Shown here piece by piece: positions 41,747 to 50,628 of a DNA stretch of 64,000 bases. The number at the start of each line of letters is the position of its first letter. Position 1 is the first letter of the stretch. This DNA is from Bin87 sp963666865 (lineage in GTDB: Bacteria > Chloroflexota > Dehalococcoidia > Lucifugimonadales > UBA3495), in NCBI GenBank assembly GCA_963666865.1, contig OY763072.1:1116001-1180000 (forward strand), in the 5' to 3' direction. The position numbers were made by a program, and so were the translations under genes. Below the pieces are notes generated by a model. That model did not search any database, was not told the DNA's origin, and saw only the letters and a program-made list of their open reading frames with translations.

Positions 41747-42639
41747 ACCATTGGTGCTAGTAAGTGTCAGAGGATGAAGTGAGCGATGGAGCGATGGATG
41801 CGTCCCTGGGCGTCCGGTTCCAACCCATTCCATTGGGTCAGTATATCGAATGCGGCGATGGCGTAAGCCAAGTGGGCCTCAAAGCCATTCCACGCCCGAT
41901 GGCGCATTTCTTTACTGCCCCACACCACTGACATCATGGCGAAAGTGGTCTCCACCGCCATGCGCACGTTCCACTGTCCCCGACGACAGATCTTGACGTT
42001 GGCCGGGTCGCCTTTGGCGCGGTGAAAGCCGGTGTCGGCCAGCACAATCATCTGTCCGTCGTATTGAGCGAGCAAGGGCAGGAAGGTCTGGTCGTGGACA
42101 TTGGCTCCGGCGCAGTCCCAATCGGTAATCAGGCCCCACTGGTTCTGTACGATGCAGAGTTTACCTCCCACGATCCAGCGATGGTTGGACTTGCCTTTCT
42201 TGCCGATTTGGTTAGCCCGTCGCCCTTCGCGTATGGGATGACGCAATTCTACTCCGTAGCTGTCGGCCACCCCCAGGACGGTGGGCCCGGCCAGGAAGTA
42301 GCCGGTCCAGTCCCGTTGCGCCCGCAACCGGCGGTTCAGACGGGTGCGGCTGGGCAGTTGGGGAAAGAGGTGGCCATAGTTGTCTTTGAGCCAATGGTAG
42401 AAGGCCCGTTGCGTAACCTGCTTCATGGCTTGCAGCACGCCGATGGTAATCAGTTCGCTGAGGGAGAGGATGGCCTGACTGTGCTGGGGAACGTCGGGCA
42501 GCGCGTCATCTATCTGGCAGTACAGTTCAGTGATAAAATCGGCGATGTTCACGAGGTTCCTCCGCTGTAGTGTAAGCAACTCACAGCATAGTGGAACTTC
42601 GTGGCATTTTCAAAATCAACTCAAACTAGCACCAATGGT
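41747..42639. mobile_element. IS982-type insertion sequence (893 bp)
   Basis: Perfect 15-bp terminal inverted repeats (ACCATTGGTGCTAGT at 41747-41761 and its complement at 42625-42639) flanked by TTGTA duplicates at 41742-41746 and 42640-42644. A single intact transposase gene fills the element. Clean duplication and an in-frame interrupted host gene point to a recent insertion. Confidence 0.93.
41767..42579 (-). CDS. IS982-family transposase
   Basis: 270 residues. L-S-L-S-E-L-I-T-I-G-V-L-Q and F-P-Q-L-P-S-R-T-R-L-N-R-R are typical IS982 N-terminal motifs. Catalytic residues are probably D106 (V-A-D-S), D182 (L-A-D-T-G-F) and E210 (V-E-T-T-F). No frameshift or stop, so probably active. Confidence 0.9.
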   Translation of the reverse strand: MLTLQRRNLVNIADFITELYCQIDDALPDVPQHSQAILSLSELITIGVLQAMKQVTQRAFYHWLKDNYGHLFPQLPSRTRLNRRLRAQRDWTGYFLAGPTVLGVADSYGVELRHPIREGRRANQIGKKGKSNHRWIVGGKLCIVQNQWGLITDWDCAGANVHDQTFLPLLAQYDGQMIVLADTGFHRAKGDPANVKICRRGQWNVRMAVETTFAMMSVVWGSKEMRHRAWNGFEAHLAYAIAAFDILTQWNGLEPDAQGRIHRSIAHFIL

Positions 42640-42914
42640 TTGTAAAGGCACGAAGCGATCTGACCCTCGGAAAAAGTGAGTCCTGTGATTCTACGAATGG
42701 CACTAGGGAAAGAGGCGCTGGTATTGGGGGCTAGGTGAGGATTGCCAAAGCGGTCCGGAGGCTGCCTTTCGTGGTCAGGGTCGGCGGCGCTGACGGCGTG
42801 GACAATGGCGCCCCATACGAATTCACCGGCAGCAAGATACTGGCCACGGTTAAAATGCTCCGCGGCCAGTGCCGTCAGGTTCCGGGATTCGTTGAGATGC
42901 GTTAGCGCATCCAA
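42640..42914 (-). pseudogene. N-terminal part of the IS-split HEPN-like gene
   Basis: Starts at a TTG (42914) inside the stop region of the upstream gene. Encodes H-F-N-R-G-Q-Y-L-A-A-G-E-F-V-W-G-A-I-V-H-A-V-S-A, the helix shared with 10763-11134. The intact gene would give about 135 residues. The frame now ends a few codons inside the IS at 42621. Confidence 0.8.
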
Positions 42915-43345
42915 ACGGACGGATCCCTGGGCTGCGCAGTTGGTACCTTTTCGATGAGCTCCCGGACAGCAGGCAAAAATATAACGTATTCTTCGGGTTG
43001 CCAGTGGGTAAGTTCGGCGGGAGCGTCGCCGTGTCGCTTGAATTCTTCCGCTACGTTGAAAGCCCCAATGATTTCGGGTATCGGCAGTTGGGGCGCTTGG
43101 TCGTCAGTGACCCAATCGAAAATTGCAGTGTTTCGTAGCCAATCGCCAGGTTCTGTAGGCCAGCCGTCCAGCCACCGGACGAAGTCGCGGGCGTCTTCCA
43201 CGGATTTGCAGGGCCGGTTGTGCCGCCGCGCGGCATCAGCGACGGCCTGGAATGCGGCCTCATAGGCCAAACGCGCACCTTCCTGGACGCGGCCGGCAGC
43301 GATGTGGTCTGCGGCCGCGTCCAGCGTTTCCATGGGGGTAGGCAT
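42902..43345 (-). CDS. HEPN/PaREP1-like small protein
   Basis: 147 residues from the ATG at 43345 (GGAG 8 nt upstream). Helical: A-A-D-H-I-A-A-G-R-V-Q-E-G-A-R-L-A-Y-E-A-A-F-Q-A-V resembles PaREP1-type helices. Overlaps the start of the IS-interrupted relative, so this was a two-gene module like 10763-11615. Confidence 0.5.
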   Translation of the reverse strand: MPTPMETLDAAADHIAAGRVQEGARLAYEAAFQAVADAARRHNRPCKSVEDARDFVRWLDGWPTEPGDWLRNTAIFDWVTDDQAPQLPIPEIIGAFNVAEEFKRHGDAPAELTHWQPEEYVIFLPAVRELIEKVPTAQPRDPSVWMR

Positions 43346-43473
43346 TCTTACTACTCCGCAACATATTGAGATCATTGTAGGCGGCGGGAGTCAGGGAATA
43401 AAGAGTAGGTTTCACCGGACATGAAGGTGCCGGCTTATCACAGCCGTTCCGTCTCACAGGTGTTCGCTTATCA

Positions 43474-44364
43474 TCAAGCCGCGTCCTGCGTGAGAATGCC
43501 ACGGTAGATTTCCAAGTGTTCGTGCAGCCAGTCAGCCATCTGTGTCCAGTTGGAGCGGTCATGCGTGTTGGTGCGTACCGACCACTCGGCGCAATCGTAA
43601 ATTGGTTCATCTTCAGGCCAGTTAGGAAATTGCTTGCGGAAAGCCGTCTCGTAAGGCAACATCCGTTCGCGAGCCACATCCGCGCTTTCGCCCCTGGTTC
43701 CTCGCAGGAAAAGCCCGACCTTGTCTTTCACCAATGCCAATGAGATATTGAGACTGGCTTCTTCAACATATACCCACTGATTGGAAGTGGCGCCAACGCC
43801 GACTCTGTCATCTGGATAACGTCCGGCATAGTATCTCCAAAACTCCCCGCGAAACTGGCCGCTTTCGCTCAATGCATTGTGCTGCGTCAGCTGCTTAATT
43901 CGTTGCTCCCAATTCGAAGGCCGCTCAAGAACCTCAAAAATTGGTGCCATTGGCGAGTCTGCAATTTGCTTTACGGCGACTTTCACCGCCAAAAAAGAAA
44001 ACTGCTCCGGTGTGTGATCATTGAGCCAGCGAATAGCGGCCAGATGCGCTTCGTGAAAACGCTCCGAAATCCAGATAACCGTTTCGGCTTCAAGGCCAAC
44101 GAGGTACGTAAGGACTTTCCCCAGATGGTCGTGGTCGGTTCGCTCGTACTGATTTTCAATGATTGCAGTGCTGCCGTCCGATGTGGTGGCTACGATGTCC
44201 GCTGAAAATCCGTCAACCTGTACCTCCCTGTCTGGCAAGTTAAGAGAAATCCCAATCACTTGTGAAAGACGCTCCAGGTTATCGGCCAACCACGGTGTAA
44301 AGTCATGCGCCTCATCGGGCCAAACCGTTCGCAAATCAACATCTTTCAATTCACTAAACTCCAT
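43474..44364 (-). CDS. DUF4268-type PD-(D/E)xK nuclease-like protein
   Basis: 296 residues from the ATG at 44364 (AGAGGA upstream). D-G-F-S-A-D-I-V-A-T then A-I-I-E-N-Q-Y-E-R-T-D-H-D-H-L-G-K is the D...E-x-Q core with following H-L-G-K typical of this family. The C-terminal half carries W-x-R-W-Y-like and V-x-L-x-L strands. Likely a defence nuclease or accessory protein; no methyltransferase partner adjacent. Confidence 0.7.
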   Translation of the reverse strand: MEFSELKDVDLRTVWPDEAHDFTPWLADNLERLSQVIGISLNLPDREVQVDGFSADIVATTSDGSTAIIENQYERTDHDHLGKVLTYLVGLEAETVIWISERFHEAHLAAIRWLNDHTPEQFSFLAVKVAVKQIADSPMAPIFEVLERPSNWEQRIKQLTQHNALSESGQFRGEFWRYYAGRYPDDRVGVGATSNQWVYVEEASLNISLALVKDKVGLFLRGTRGESADVARERMLPYETAFRKQFPNWPEDEPIYDCAEWSVRTNTHDRSNWTQMADWLHEHLEIYRGILTQDAA

Positions 44365-44412
44365 TTCCGATCCTCTCATCTCCTGTTCACCCTATCCATC
44401 CATGCCAGAATA

Positions 44413-45198
44413 TCACGAAACGTACTCCGCCAGTGACCGCAGCGCCGCCCGCGCGCCTTGTCGCATCGGCTGGAAGTGGCTGAAACAGATTATCTCGAAA
44501 TCCAGCAACGCCAGTTTCCGCACCGACTCCTTGGCCGCTTCCATATCGCTGGAAAACCACCGCGAGGGCAGCGTGAGCCGGTCTTGGTAACGCTGCACCG
44601 CGTCGGCCACCAGCAATACCCCTTCTTTGGGAAAGTGCAGGCTGATGCTCCCCGGCGTATGACCCGGCGTATGCACCACCCGCGCCCCACCCAGCAGAGG
44701 CAGATGATCACCGTCGTCCAACGTGCGCGCTACCGGCACATGAGCCGGTTTCGTCGGCATGAGCAAAGGCCACAGCAACGGGCGCAGCCACTTCGGCTTT
44801 ACCGGATTCGGCATTCCTCGCCCGGTTTCTCCCGCCAGATGCGGAGCCTCCACTCGATGCGCCGCTACCGGCGCCTTCGTGGCGCGGTGCAACCGCGCCA
44901 TCCCGCCCACGTGGTCCGGATGGAAATGCGTCGAAATAAGGCCGCTGACTGACTGCGGCCCGTACCCCAGTCCCTTCAGATAGCTCAGTATCAGGCCGTC
45001 GTGGAAGTACCGCCATCCCGAATCTATCACGGTGACCGATGGCTCCCCGGTTTCGGCGTCCGGCGTAATCACCAGAAAAGCGCTGGTGGTCAGCATACCG
45101 CGCTGGTGCAGCCCCGGTATCACCTCGCCCACCCGCGCCCTTGGGCCCGGTATGCTGGGTCGCCGGTAGATGGAAGCGTCAGGAGGCGGCCAGTCCAT
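44413..45198 (-). CDS. Metallo-beta-lactamase fold hydrolase
   Basis: 261 residues. S-T-H-F-H-P-D-H-V-G-G carries H-x-H-x-D-H; H-T-P-G-H-T-P-G-S supplies a further His. Last gene of the CoA-ligase/mutase cluster on the same strand, so it could be a thioesterase or lactonase in that pathway, but glyoxalase-II-like generic hydrolase is equally possible. Confidence 0.85.
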   Translation of the reverse strand: MDWPPPDASIYRRPSIPGPRARVGEVIPGLHQRGMLTTSAFLVITPDAETGEPSVTVIDSGWRYFHDGLILSYLKGLGYGPQSVSGLISTHFHPDHVGGMARLHRATKAPVAAHRVEAPHLAGETGRGMPNPVKPKWLRPLLWPLLMPTKPAHVPVARTLDDGDHLPLLGGARVVHTPGHTPGSISLHFPKEGVLLVADAVQRYQDRLTLPSRWFSSDMEAAKESVRKLALLDFEIICFSHFQPMRQGARAALRSLAEYVS

Positions 45199-45229
45199 AC
45201 ATCATGTAGATCCGGTGCATCGATCTATC

Positions 45230-46630
45230 TTAGCCCCGCAGGTCAATCACCCGCCGCGCTTTAAACTGGGTACGCTCGAACTCCCCCTCCGGTTTCAGGT
45301 CCACCGAAACCCCGACGCCCAGCGCCCGTCGCAGCGTATCCGCCCATTGGTTTTGCAGCGCCTCCAGACCCGCCGGCCCGCTTTCGCCGGCCGACGCCCA
45401 TACTCCGGCGGCCACCTCAGTCTGCACCGTCAACCGGTCCAGGTAACCTCGTTCCCGCTCGATCACCAGTCGGAACTCGCCGCCGAACTCGTCGAGTCCG
45501 CGCAGCACGTCTTCAATGCGCGACGGAAACACGTTCTGGCCCCGGATGATCAGCATATCGTCCGCCCGCCCGTAGATGCCTCGGGTCAGCGTCGGATAGG
45601 TCCGCCCGCAGGGACAGTCCACCATTTCCCATTGCACGATGTCCCCGGACCAGTACCGGATCATCGGCTGCGACTCCCGCTCCAGGTGGGTGTACACCGG
45701 CACGCCTTCGCCGCCCGTGGGAACAGGTTCACGGGTCTCGGCGCCTACCAGCTCGGTGTACACAATGTCCTGCCACAGGTGCATCCCCCGTTCCAGGTGG
45801 CGGCAGCCCCCGTTGGTCATCCACGGGGTCATCTCCGCCATACTGCCCTGATCCACCACGTAGCAGCCGAAAGCGTCCTCAATGGCCTGCCGCGTGGCGG
45901 GTACGCTGGCCCCCGGCTCGCCGCTGAAGAACATCAACCGGAAGGCGAAATCCGTTCTGGGATCAACCCCCATCTCCCTTGCCGTTTCCGCCAGGTACAG
46001 CGCGTAGGACGGCGTGGCGTACAGCGCATCCGGGCGGACCATCTGCGCCCATTCCACCGCCCGCTCGGTCTGACCCGGCGCGCCGGCGCCGAAGGGAAAA
46101 CAGGTCGCGCCCAACCGTTCCGCGCCAACCAACGCGCCCCAGCTGCCGACATACAAGCTGAACACCGCCGCCACCATCACCGTATCGCCGGGCCGCACGC
46201 CCGCCGCCCACAGAATCCGCGCGTGGGCCTCCCCGATGCGTTCCCAGTCCCCCCGGCTGATGCCGAACACCGTCGGCCGGCCCGTGGTTCCCGACGTCCC
46301 GTGAATCCGGTACACCTCGCTGGGATCAACGCACAAAAACCTCCCGTATGGCGGATAAGCCTCCTGCTCGACACGCACCTCCTCCTTGGTCAGTATCGGC
46401 AACTGCGTAAACTCCTCGAGGCTGCGCAAGTTCCCTGGGTCAACCAGCGCATTCCGCCAGAACTCCCGATAAAACCCGGAGCGTTCCCACGCATAACGAA
46501 CTTGCCCGCGCAGTTTTTCCAGGATGATCCCGTCGCGCTCCGCCGCTGGCATAGTCTCCAATCGCGCGTCCCAATGCTCCGCGTCGGCGTCTGGTACGTA
46601 ATCGGGATCGTATGTCGGTAGCCAGGTCAT
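45230..46630 (-). CDS. PaaK-family CoA ligase, probable 2-hydroxyisobutyrate-CoA ligase
   Basis: 466 residues. The P-loop H-G-T-S-G-T-T-G-R-P-T (110-120), E-P-G-A-S after F-F-S-G, and Y-x-R-T-x-D-like hinge region match phenylacetate-CoA ligases (AMP-forming). It sits 6 nt after the B12-binding mutase subunit and in one operon with the mutase. The known 2-hydroxyisobutyric acid-CoA ligase of Aquincola is a PaaK subgroup member with Tyr164 and Ser239 contacting the substrate hydroxyl; here Tyr160 and Ser236 are plausible counterparts by position. Assignment is therefore inference from context and weak residue matching. Confidence 0.75.
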   Translation of the reverse strand: MTWLPTYDPDYVPDADAEHWDARLETMPAAERDGIILEKLRGQVRYAWERSGFYREFWRNALVDPGNLRSLEEFTQLPILTKEEVRVEQEAYPPYGRFLCVDPSEVYRIHGTSGTTGRPTVFGISRGDWERIGEAHARILWAAGVRPGDTVMVAAVFSLYVGSWGALVGAERLGATCFPFGAGAPGQTERAVEWAQMVRPDALYATPSYALYLAETAREMGVDPRTDFAFRLMFFSGEPGASVPATRQAIEDAFGCYVVDQGSMAEMTPWMTNGGCRHLERGMHLWQDIVYTELVGAETREPVPTGGEGVPVYTHLERESQPMIRYWSGDIVQWEMVDCPCGRTYPTLTRGIYGRADDMLIIRGQNVFPSRIEDVLRGLDEFGGEFRLVIERERGYLDRLTVQTEVAAGVWASAGESGPAGLEALQNQWADTLRRALGVGVSVDLKPEGEFERTQFKARRVIDLRG

Positions 46631-46636
46631 GCCGTA

Positions 46637-47074
46637 TCAACTCGCCAGGGATGAGCGGATAAACTCCACCATTTCGCCGGTAAAACTCCCCACCGGAAAC
46701 ACACCGTCCACCCCCATTTCGCGGAGCCGTTCCACGTCACCATCGGGAATCGTCCCACCCACCAGCAGCATCATGCCGCCCTCATCGTTGCCCCCGCGCA
46801 GCCCATGCCGTTCCAGCGCGTCCACCACACGGGGCATCAGCCGCATATGCGCCCCGGACAGGATGCTGATGCCAACCACGTCCACATCCTCCTGCGCCGC
46901 CGCCGCCGCCACCTGGTCCGCCGTAACCCGCATCCCCAGGTACACCACTTCCATGCCGGCATCGCGCAGGGCGCGAGCGATGACCTTCACACCCCGGTCG
47001 TGGCCGTCCAGGCCGAGTTTGGCCAGCAAGATGCGGGGCGGATGGCCCTGCCCATGTTCAACCGCTGTAACCAC
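46637..47074 (-). CDS. hcmB: B12-binding small subunit of acyl-CoA mutase
   Basis: 145 residues from a GTG at 47074. K-L-G-L-D-G-H-D-R-G (19-28) is the D-x-H-x-x-G base-off/His-on cobalamin motif; later S-I-L-S-G and G-G-T-I-P bind the nucleotide tail. It is a separate polypeptide as in isobutyryl- and 2-hydroxyisobutyryl-CoA mutases, not fused as in most methylmalonyl-CoA mutases. Adenosylcobalamin could come from the transferase at 26477-27067. Confidence 0.88.
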   Translation of the reverse strand: MVTAVEHGQGHPPRILLAKLGLDGHDRGVKVIARALRDAGMEVVYLGMRVTADQVAAAAAQEDVDVVGISILSGAHMRLMPRVVDALERHGLRGGNDEGGMMLLVGGTIPDGDVERLREMGVDGVFPVGSFTGEMVEFIRSSLAS

Positions 47075-47092
47075 CGGAAACTAACCATCCAT

Positions 47093-47275
47093 TTAGCTAC
47101 TGTTGCCGTTGCTCAACACGTGCAGGACAACTCCCAGCATGGTCAAAACCACCGCGCCGATTGCAACCACCAGTTGCGGGCCGGCATCAGTACCAATGCT
47201 GATTATTACAGCGGCAATCAAGATTGCGGCTACTCCCAGGCACATTGTACCCATGTCGCCGAGCATCTTTCTCAT
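47093..47275 (-). CDS. Small two-helix membrane protein between the mutase genes
   Basis: 60 residues with hydrophobic helices at about 8-28 and 33-54. Its ATG overlaps the stop of the preceding small gene (ATGA). No family recognised. Confidence 0.55.
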   Translation of the reverse strand: MRKMLGDMGTMCLGVAAILIAAVIISIGTDAGPQLVVAIGAVVLTMLGVVLHVLSNGNSS

Positions 47276-47481
47276 CGGTTCAACTTGACGGCGACTATGG
47301 CCGTGATGAATCCCACGGACAGTATGGCACCGCCATAGGCCAATGGCAGCAGCTCTCCGATGATGTTCTGGTCATAGCTGAACGAGCGAAATCCCAGCCA
47401 ATGCCCGGCCAGCAAAGCCCAGCTGAAGCCGAAAAAAGCCGTGCAGAAGACGATGGTAAAGATTGCCAGTGGATTAGTCAT
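47272..47481 (-). CDS. Small two-helix membrane protein between the mutase genes
   Basis: 69 residues from the ATG at 47481 (GGAGAG upstream); helices at about 5-27 and 43-65. Paired with the next gene by overlap. Inserted between the two mutase subunit genes, which normally are adjacent. Role unknown. Confidence 0.55.
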   Translation of the reverse strand: MTNPLAIFTIVFCTAFFGFSWALLAGHWLGFRSFSYDQNIIGELLPLAYGGAILSVGFITAIVAVKLNR

Positions 47482-47548
47482 CGGCTGCTCTCCCGTGCTC
47501 CGCGATGCGACAATCACCAACACTATACCGCAGACATTGGCCCGTCGT

Positions 47549-49180
47549 CTAAAACACCCCCGGGTCCACGTACTCTCCCCATTCCTCGCGCAACGCGCCC
47601 ATGATCTCGCCCTCCGTAACGCCGGCGCCCACCGCCGTTAGTATCGCCGGCATCAGGTTCCCGTCCGCCCGCGCCGTCTTCACGATGTCGCGCCGGCCGG
47701 CTGCCGCATCCGCCTCGCTGCGACGATGACGAACCGTCGTCAGCCGCTCGATCTGCCGTTCCTCCTCGGCGTAGTCGAATTCGAACAGCTCCAGACCGCC
47801 GGCGTTAGTGGCGTCCCCGCTGTACTCGTCGTTCACGCCGACGATGGTGTAGTCGCCCGACTCCACCCGCTGCTGGTAGCGGTACGACGCCTGGGCGATT
47901 TCGCTCTCGATGTAGCCGCCGCCGATAGCCTCCAGCATCCCGTCCAGCATACTGCCGTTGCCCATGGCGTCGATGCGCTCGATGTAGGCCAGGGCCGCTT
48001 CTTCCAGCCGGTTGGTCAGTGTCTCCAGGTACGCCGATCCGCCCAGGGGGTCCGGCGTCGCGGCGATGCCCGTTTCGTGGGCCAGTATCATCTGCGTGGC
48101 CAGCGAGATCCGCATCGCTTCCTCCGACGGTATGTCGTAAGCCTCGTCATACCCGCTCACGTGCAGCGATTGCGTGCCCCCCAGCACGGCGGCCAACGCC
48201 TGCAAGCCGCCGCGCAGGATGTTGTTCAGCGGGTCCTGCCGGACCAGGGTGGAGCCTAGGGTCTGGGTGTGGAACCGCATCCGCATCGACTCCGGGCGCG
48301 TCGCCCCGTAGCGGTCCCGCATGAGCCGCGCCCACATCCGTCGCGCCGCCCGGAACTTGGCGATCTCCTCGAAGAAGTCGTTGTGCACCCCGAAGAAGTG
48401 GGACAGCCGGGCCGCGAAGGCATCCACCGGGATCCCCCGTCCCATGGCCGATTCCACGTAGGCCATCCCCTGCGCCACGGTGAAGGCCAATTCCTGCACC
48501 GCGTCCGACCCGGCTTCCCGAGTGTGGTAGCCGCTGATGGATATGGTGTACCAGTTGGGCACGTGTTTCGTGCAGAATTCCACCACGTCGGTCGTCAGTT
48601 TCAGTGCCGGCGCCGGCGGCAGGGCGAAGGTCTTCTGCCCGTGAAACTCCTTCAGCGAGTCGTTCTGCACCGTCCCGCGCAATGCGGCCCAGGGCGTCCC
48701 GCGACGCTCGGCGGTGTGCAGGAACATCGCCAGCAGCACGATGGCGGGATGGTTGATGGTCAGCGACACGCTGGCCTGGTCCAGCGGTATCCCGTCGAAC
48801 AGTTCCCCCATGTCGGCAGCGGTATCGATGGCCACGCCCAGCCGGCCCACCTCGCCCTCGGCCAGCTCGTGGTCCGAGTCGTACCCGGTCAGCGTGGGAT
48901 GGTCAAAATCGGTGCTCAGCCCGGTCTGACCGTGGGCCAGCAGAAACCGATACCGCTCGTTGGTAGCCCGCGCCGTCCCGAACCCAGCAATCTGCCGCCG
49001 GGTCCAGAGGCGGCCACGGTACATGGTGGGATAGGCGCCGCGTGTGAAGGGGAACTCGCCGGGGTTGCCCAGATCGGCGGCGGGGTCGAAGCCGCTGGTG
49101 GCTAGTTGCTCCGGGGAGTATAGGGAGGCGATGGGGATACCGGAGAGGGTGCGGATATCGTAATCATTGGCGTTATTCAT
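47549..49180 (-). CDS. hcmA: B12-dependent acyl-CoA mutase large subunit, 2-hydroxyisobutyryl-CoA mutase type
   Basis: 543 residues, the substrate-binding TIM-barrel subunit without the B12 domain. Y-P-T-M-Y-R-G-R-L-W-T-R-R-Q-I-A-G-F-G has Ile64 where methylmalonyl-CoA mutase has Tyr89 and isobutyryl-CoA mutase has Phe. Asp91 (S-T-D-F-D) and Gln182 (H-G-Q-K) also match Ile90, Asp117 and Gln208 of Aquincola HcmA, with identical spacing (27 and 118 residues). His219 in S-G-Y-H is the conserved catalytic His. Methylmalonyl-CoA use is unlikely because Arg207 is replaced. Predicted reaction: 2-hydroxyisobutyryl-CoA to 3-hydroxybutyryl-CoA. Confidence 0.85.
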   Translation of the reverse strand: MNNANDYDIRTLSGIPIASLYSPEQLATSGFDPAADLGNPGEFPFTRGAYPTMYRGRLWTRRQIAGFGTARATNERYRFLLAHGQTGLSTDFDHPTLTGYDSDHELAEGEVGRLGVAIDTAADMGELFDGIPLDQASVSLTINHPAIVLLAMFLHTAERRGTPWAALRGTVQNDSLKEFHGQKTFALPPAPALKLTTDVVEFCTKHVPNWYTISISGYHTREAGSDAVQELAFTVAQGMAYVESAMGRGIPVDAFAARLSHFFGVHNDFFEEIAKFRAARRMWARLMRDRYGATRPESMRMRFHTQTLGSTLVRQDPLNNILRGGLQALAAVLGGTQSLHVSGYDEAYDIPSEEAMRISLATQMILAHETGIAATPDPLGGSAYLETLTNRLEEAALAYIERIDAMGNGSMLDGMLEAIGGGYIESEIAQASYRYQQRVESGDYTIVGVNDEYSGDATNAGGLELFEFDYAEEERQIERLTTVRHRRSEADAAAGRRDIVKTARADGNLMPAILTAVGAGVTEGEIMGALREEWGEYVDPGVF

Positions 49181-49243
49181 GGCGCTCTCCCGCCGATGGC
49201 ATTTGGCTGTGCTGCAGAGGCCCAGTGTTTTCGACGCTTGTCG

Positions 49244-49735
49244 TCAATTCCAAACCGAGTATGTGGTCAAGCTACGGGTATCGGAGGCTAATGGGCTCGG
49301 GTTCGTTCCAGCGGTCAAACCGCCGCCTGTGTGCATCTCGATAGCGAGGGGCTCCCCTTGCGAAGTTTGCCAGAAAATGCCGGAGTACCCGATGCGGAGA
49401 CTCTGACTTACAGACACTCTGCGAAGGTTGGCAAGCGCATCGAGTAGGCTGACGCAGTATTCGCTGAAAACGTCGGCAGCAGGTCCCGGCGGTATGCCTG
49501 AATGTCCACCAGGACCATCTACGATTTCGTACTGGCACTGATGCCCATCGTAATAAAGGCGGCAGGAGCGTAGGTAAATGTCCTTCCATGCAATGCCTTC
49601 CGGAGACCATTGTGCGCAGTTACCTCGCCTGAGTTCCTGTAGCAGGCTGACTATAGCGGACGTAATGCGGTCCTGGACAGGTGGGTTGCCCGCACGTGCG
49701 CGCGCAATGATACGGGAGGGAGTTGCAACGGCCAT
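49244..49735 (-). CDS. Hypothetical protein downstream of the PLD-like gene
   Basis: 163 residues from the ATG at 49735 (AAGGAGA upstream). Begins basic and helical (R-I-I-A-R-A-R-A-G-N), followed by mixed strands. No family recognised. It lies 14 nt after the PLD-like gene and is probably co-expressed. Confidence 0.55.
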   Translation of the reverse strand: MAVATPSRIIARARAGNPPVQDRITSAIVSLLQELRRGNCAQWSPEGIAWKDIYLRSCRLYYDGHQCQYEIVDGPGGHSGIPPGPAADVFSEYCVSLLDALANLRRVSVSQSLRIGYSGIFWQTSQGEPLAIEMHTGGGLTAGTNPSPLASDTRSLTTYSVWN

Positions 49736-49749
49736 CATTAGTCTCCTTG

Positions 49750-50628
49750 TCAGGTAAGACGCCAAGGACTATTGCGACCACCCTCTTGCATGATAGTGCC
49801 GTCGCGCCGCAACTGAACCTGGGCGTTCCGCACTTGGTGCTTCCATTTCCGACCGAATGTGACGCCATTGATGATACGGTCCACTTCATCATCACAAAGT
49901 TCCGGCATCAAATTTTGTATCAAAGGGTTCATGTCGCGGGTGCTCATCGGCCCGTGCTGGCGCAAAACGTATTTGATGGCGTCGCAAAACTGTGCGGTGA
50001 TCGACGCTTTCGGGTTCGTGGTGAATCCCTCACCAGCGGTTCGCAGTTCCACCAGACGCTCGTTCATGGTGTCCCGAATGGCATCATGCTCCGCCTTCAC
50101 GCCAGCAGGTGCGGCCTTATCCACGGCGGCTTTGCTGACATGGGCTTGTTGGGCCATACGATCTAGTTCGACCAGCGAATCCGAAGGTACCAGAACGCCC
50201 AGATTGCCGTACTCACGCAAATCCTCCGCTATGTCCTTCACCCCTTCCGGGTCTGTGATAGCAACCCCTAATTCGTGGTTCCTGATCAGGCCGCCGTTAG
50301 TAAGGTTCGCTGAGGTTACGATTGCGGTATGTTCATCAGCAACGTAGGCTTTGGCGTGTAAATAGCGCAGATGCCTGACCGTAGTGCCGGGAACTTGTTC
50401 ACAGAGCCACGCTAATGCTCCGATGTCCAGCGAACCGTCAATCAGGCTGTCTGCGTACAAGTTAGTCAGCACGTCGACACGAACCGACTTGCGCCGAGAA
50501 CGCAATACCCCGGCCAGTCGCTCAACTGGCTGCCGGGTGATATACGGCGCGGCGATTATCGCTGTCTCCTGGATCGAACTGGCAAATTGGTCAAACATAG
50601 TCGACCATGGCGATTTGATGCTCCGCAT
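49750..50628 (-). CDS. Phospholipase D-like protein with C-terminal winged-helix-like domain
   Basis: 292 residues. One HKD motif: L-H-A-K-A-Y-V-A-D-E followed by S-A-N-L-T-N-G-G. Single-HKD proteins act as dimers; many are nucleases. The C-terminal 100 residues (I-T-A-Q-F-C-D-A-I-K-Y-V-L, then W-K-H-Q-V-R-N-A-Q) look like a winged helix. Start supported by GAGGA. Likely a defence-type nuclease; restriction partners are absent. Confidence 0.75.
   Translation of the reverse strand: MRSIKSPWSTMFDQFASSIQETAIIAAPYITRQPVERLAGVLRSRRKSVRVDVLTNLYADSLIDGSLDIGALAWLCEQVPGTTVRHLRYLHAKAYVADEHTAIVTSANLTNGGLIRNHELGVAITDPEGVKDIAEDLREYGNLGVLVPSDSLVELDRMAQQAHVSKAAVDKAAPAGVKAEHDAIRDTMNERLVELRTAGEGFTTNPKASITAQFCDAIKYVLRQHGPMSTRDMNPLIQNLMPELCDDEVDRIINGVTFGRKWKHQVRNAQVQLRRDGTIMQEGGRNSPWRLT

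Noticed and set aside
47549..49180. Annotation as methylmalonyl-CoA mutase
   Set aside because: The Tyr and Arg that bind the methylmalonyl carboxylate are Ile64 and Gln182, and the B12 domain is a separate protein.
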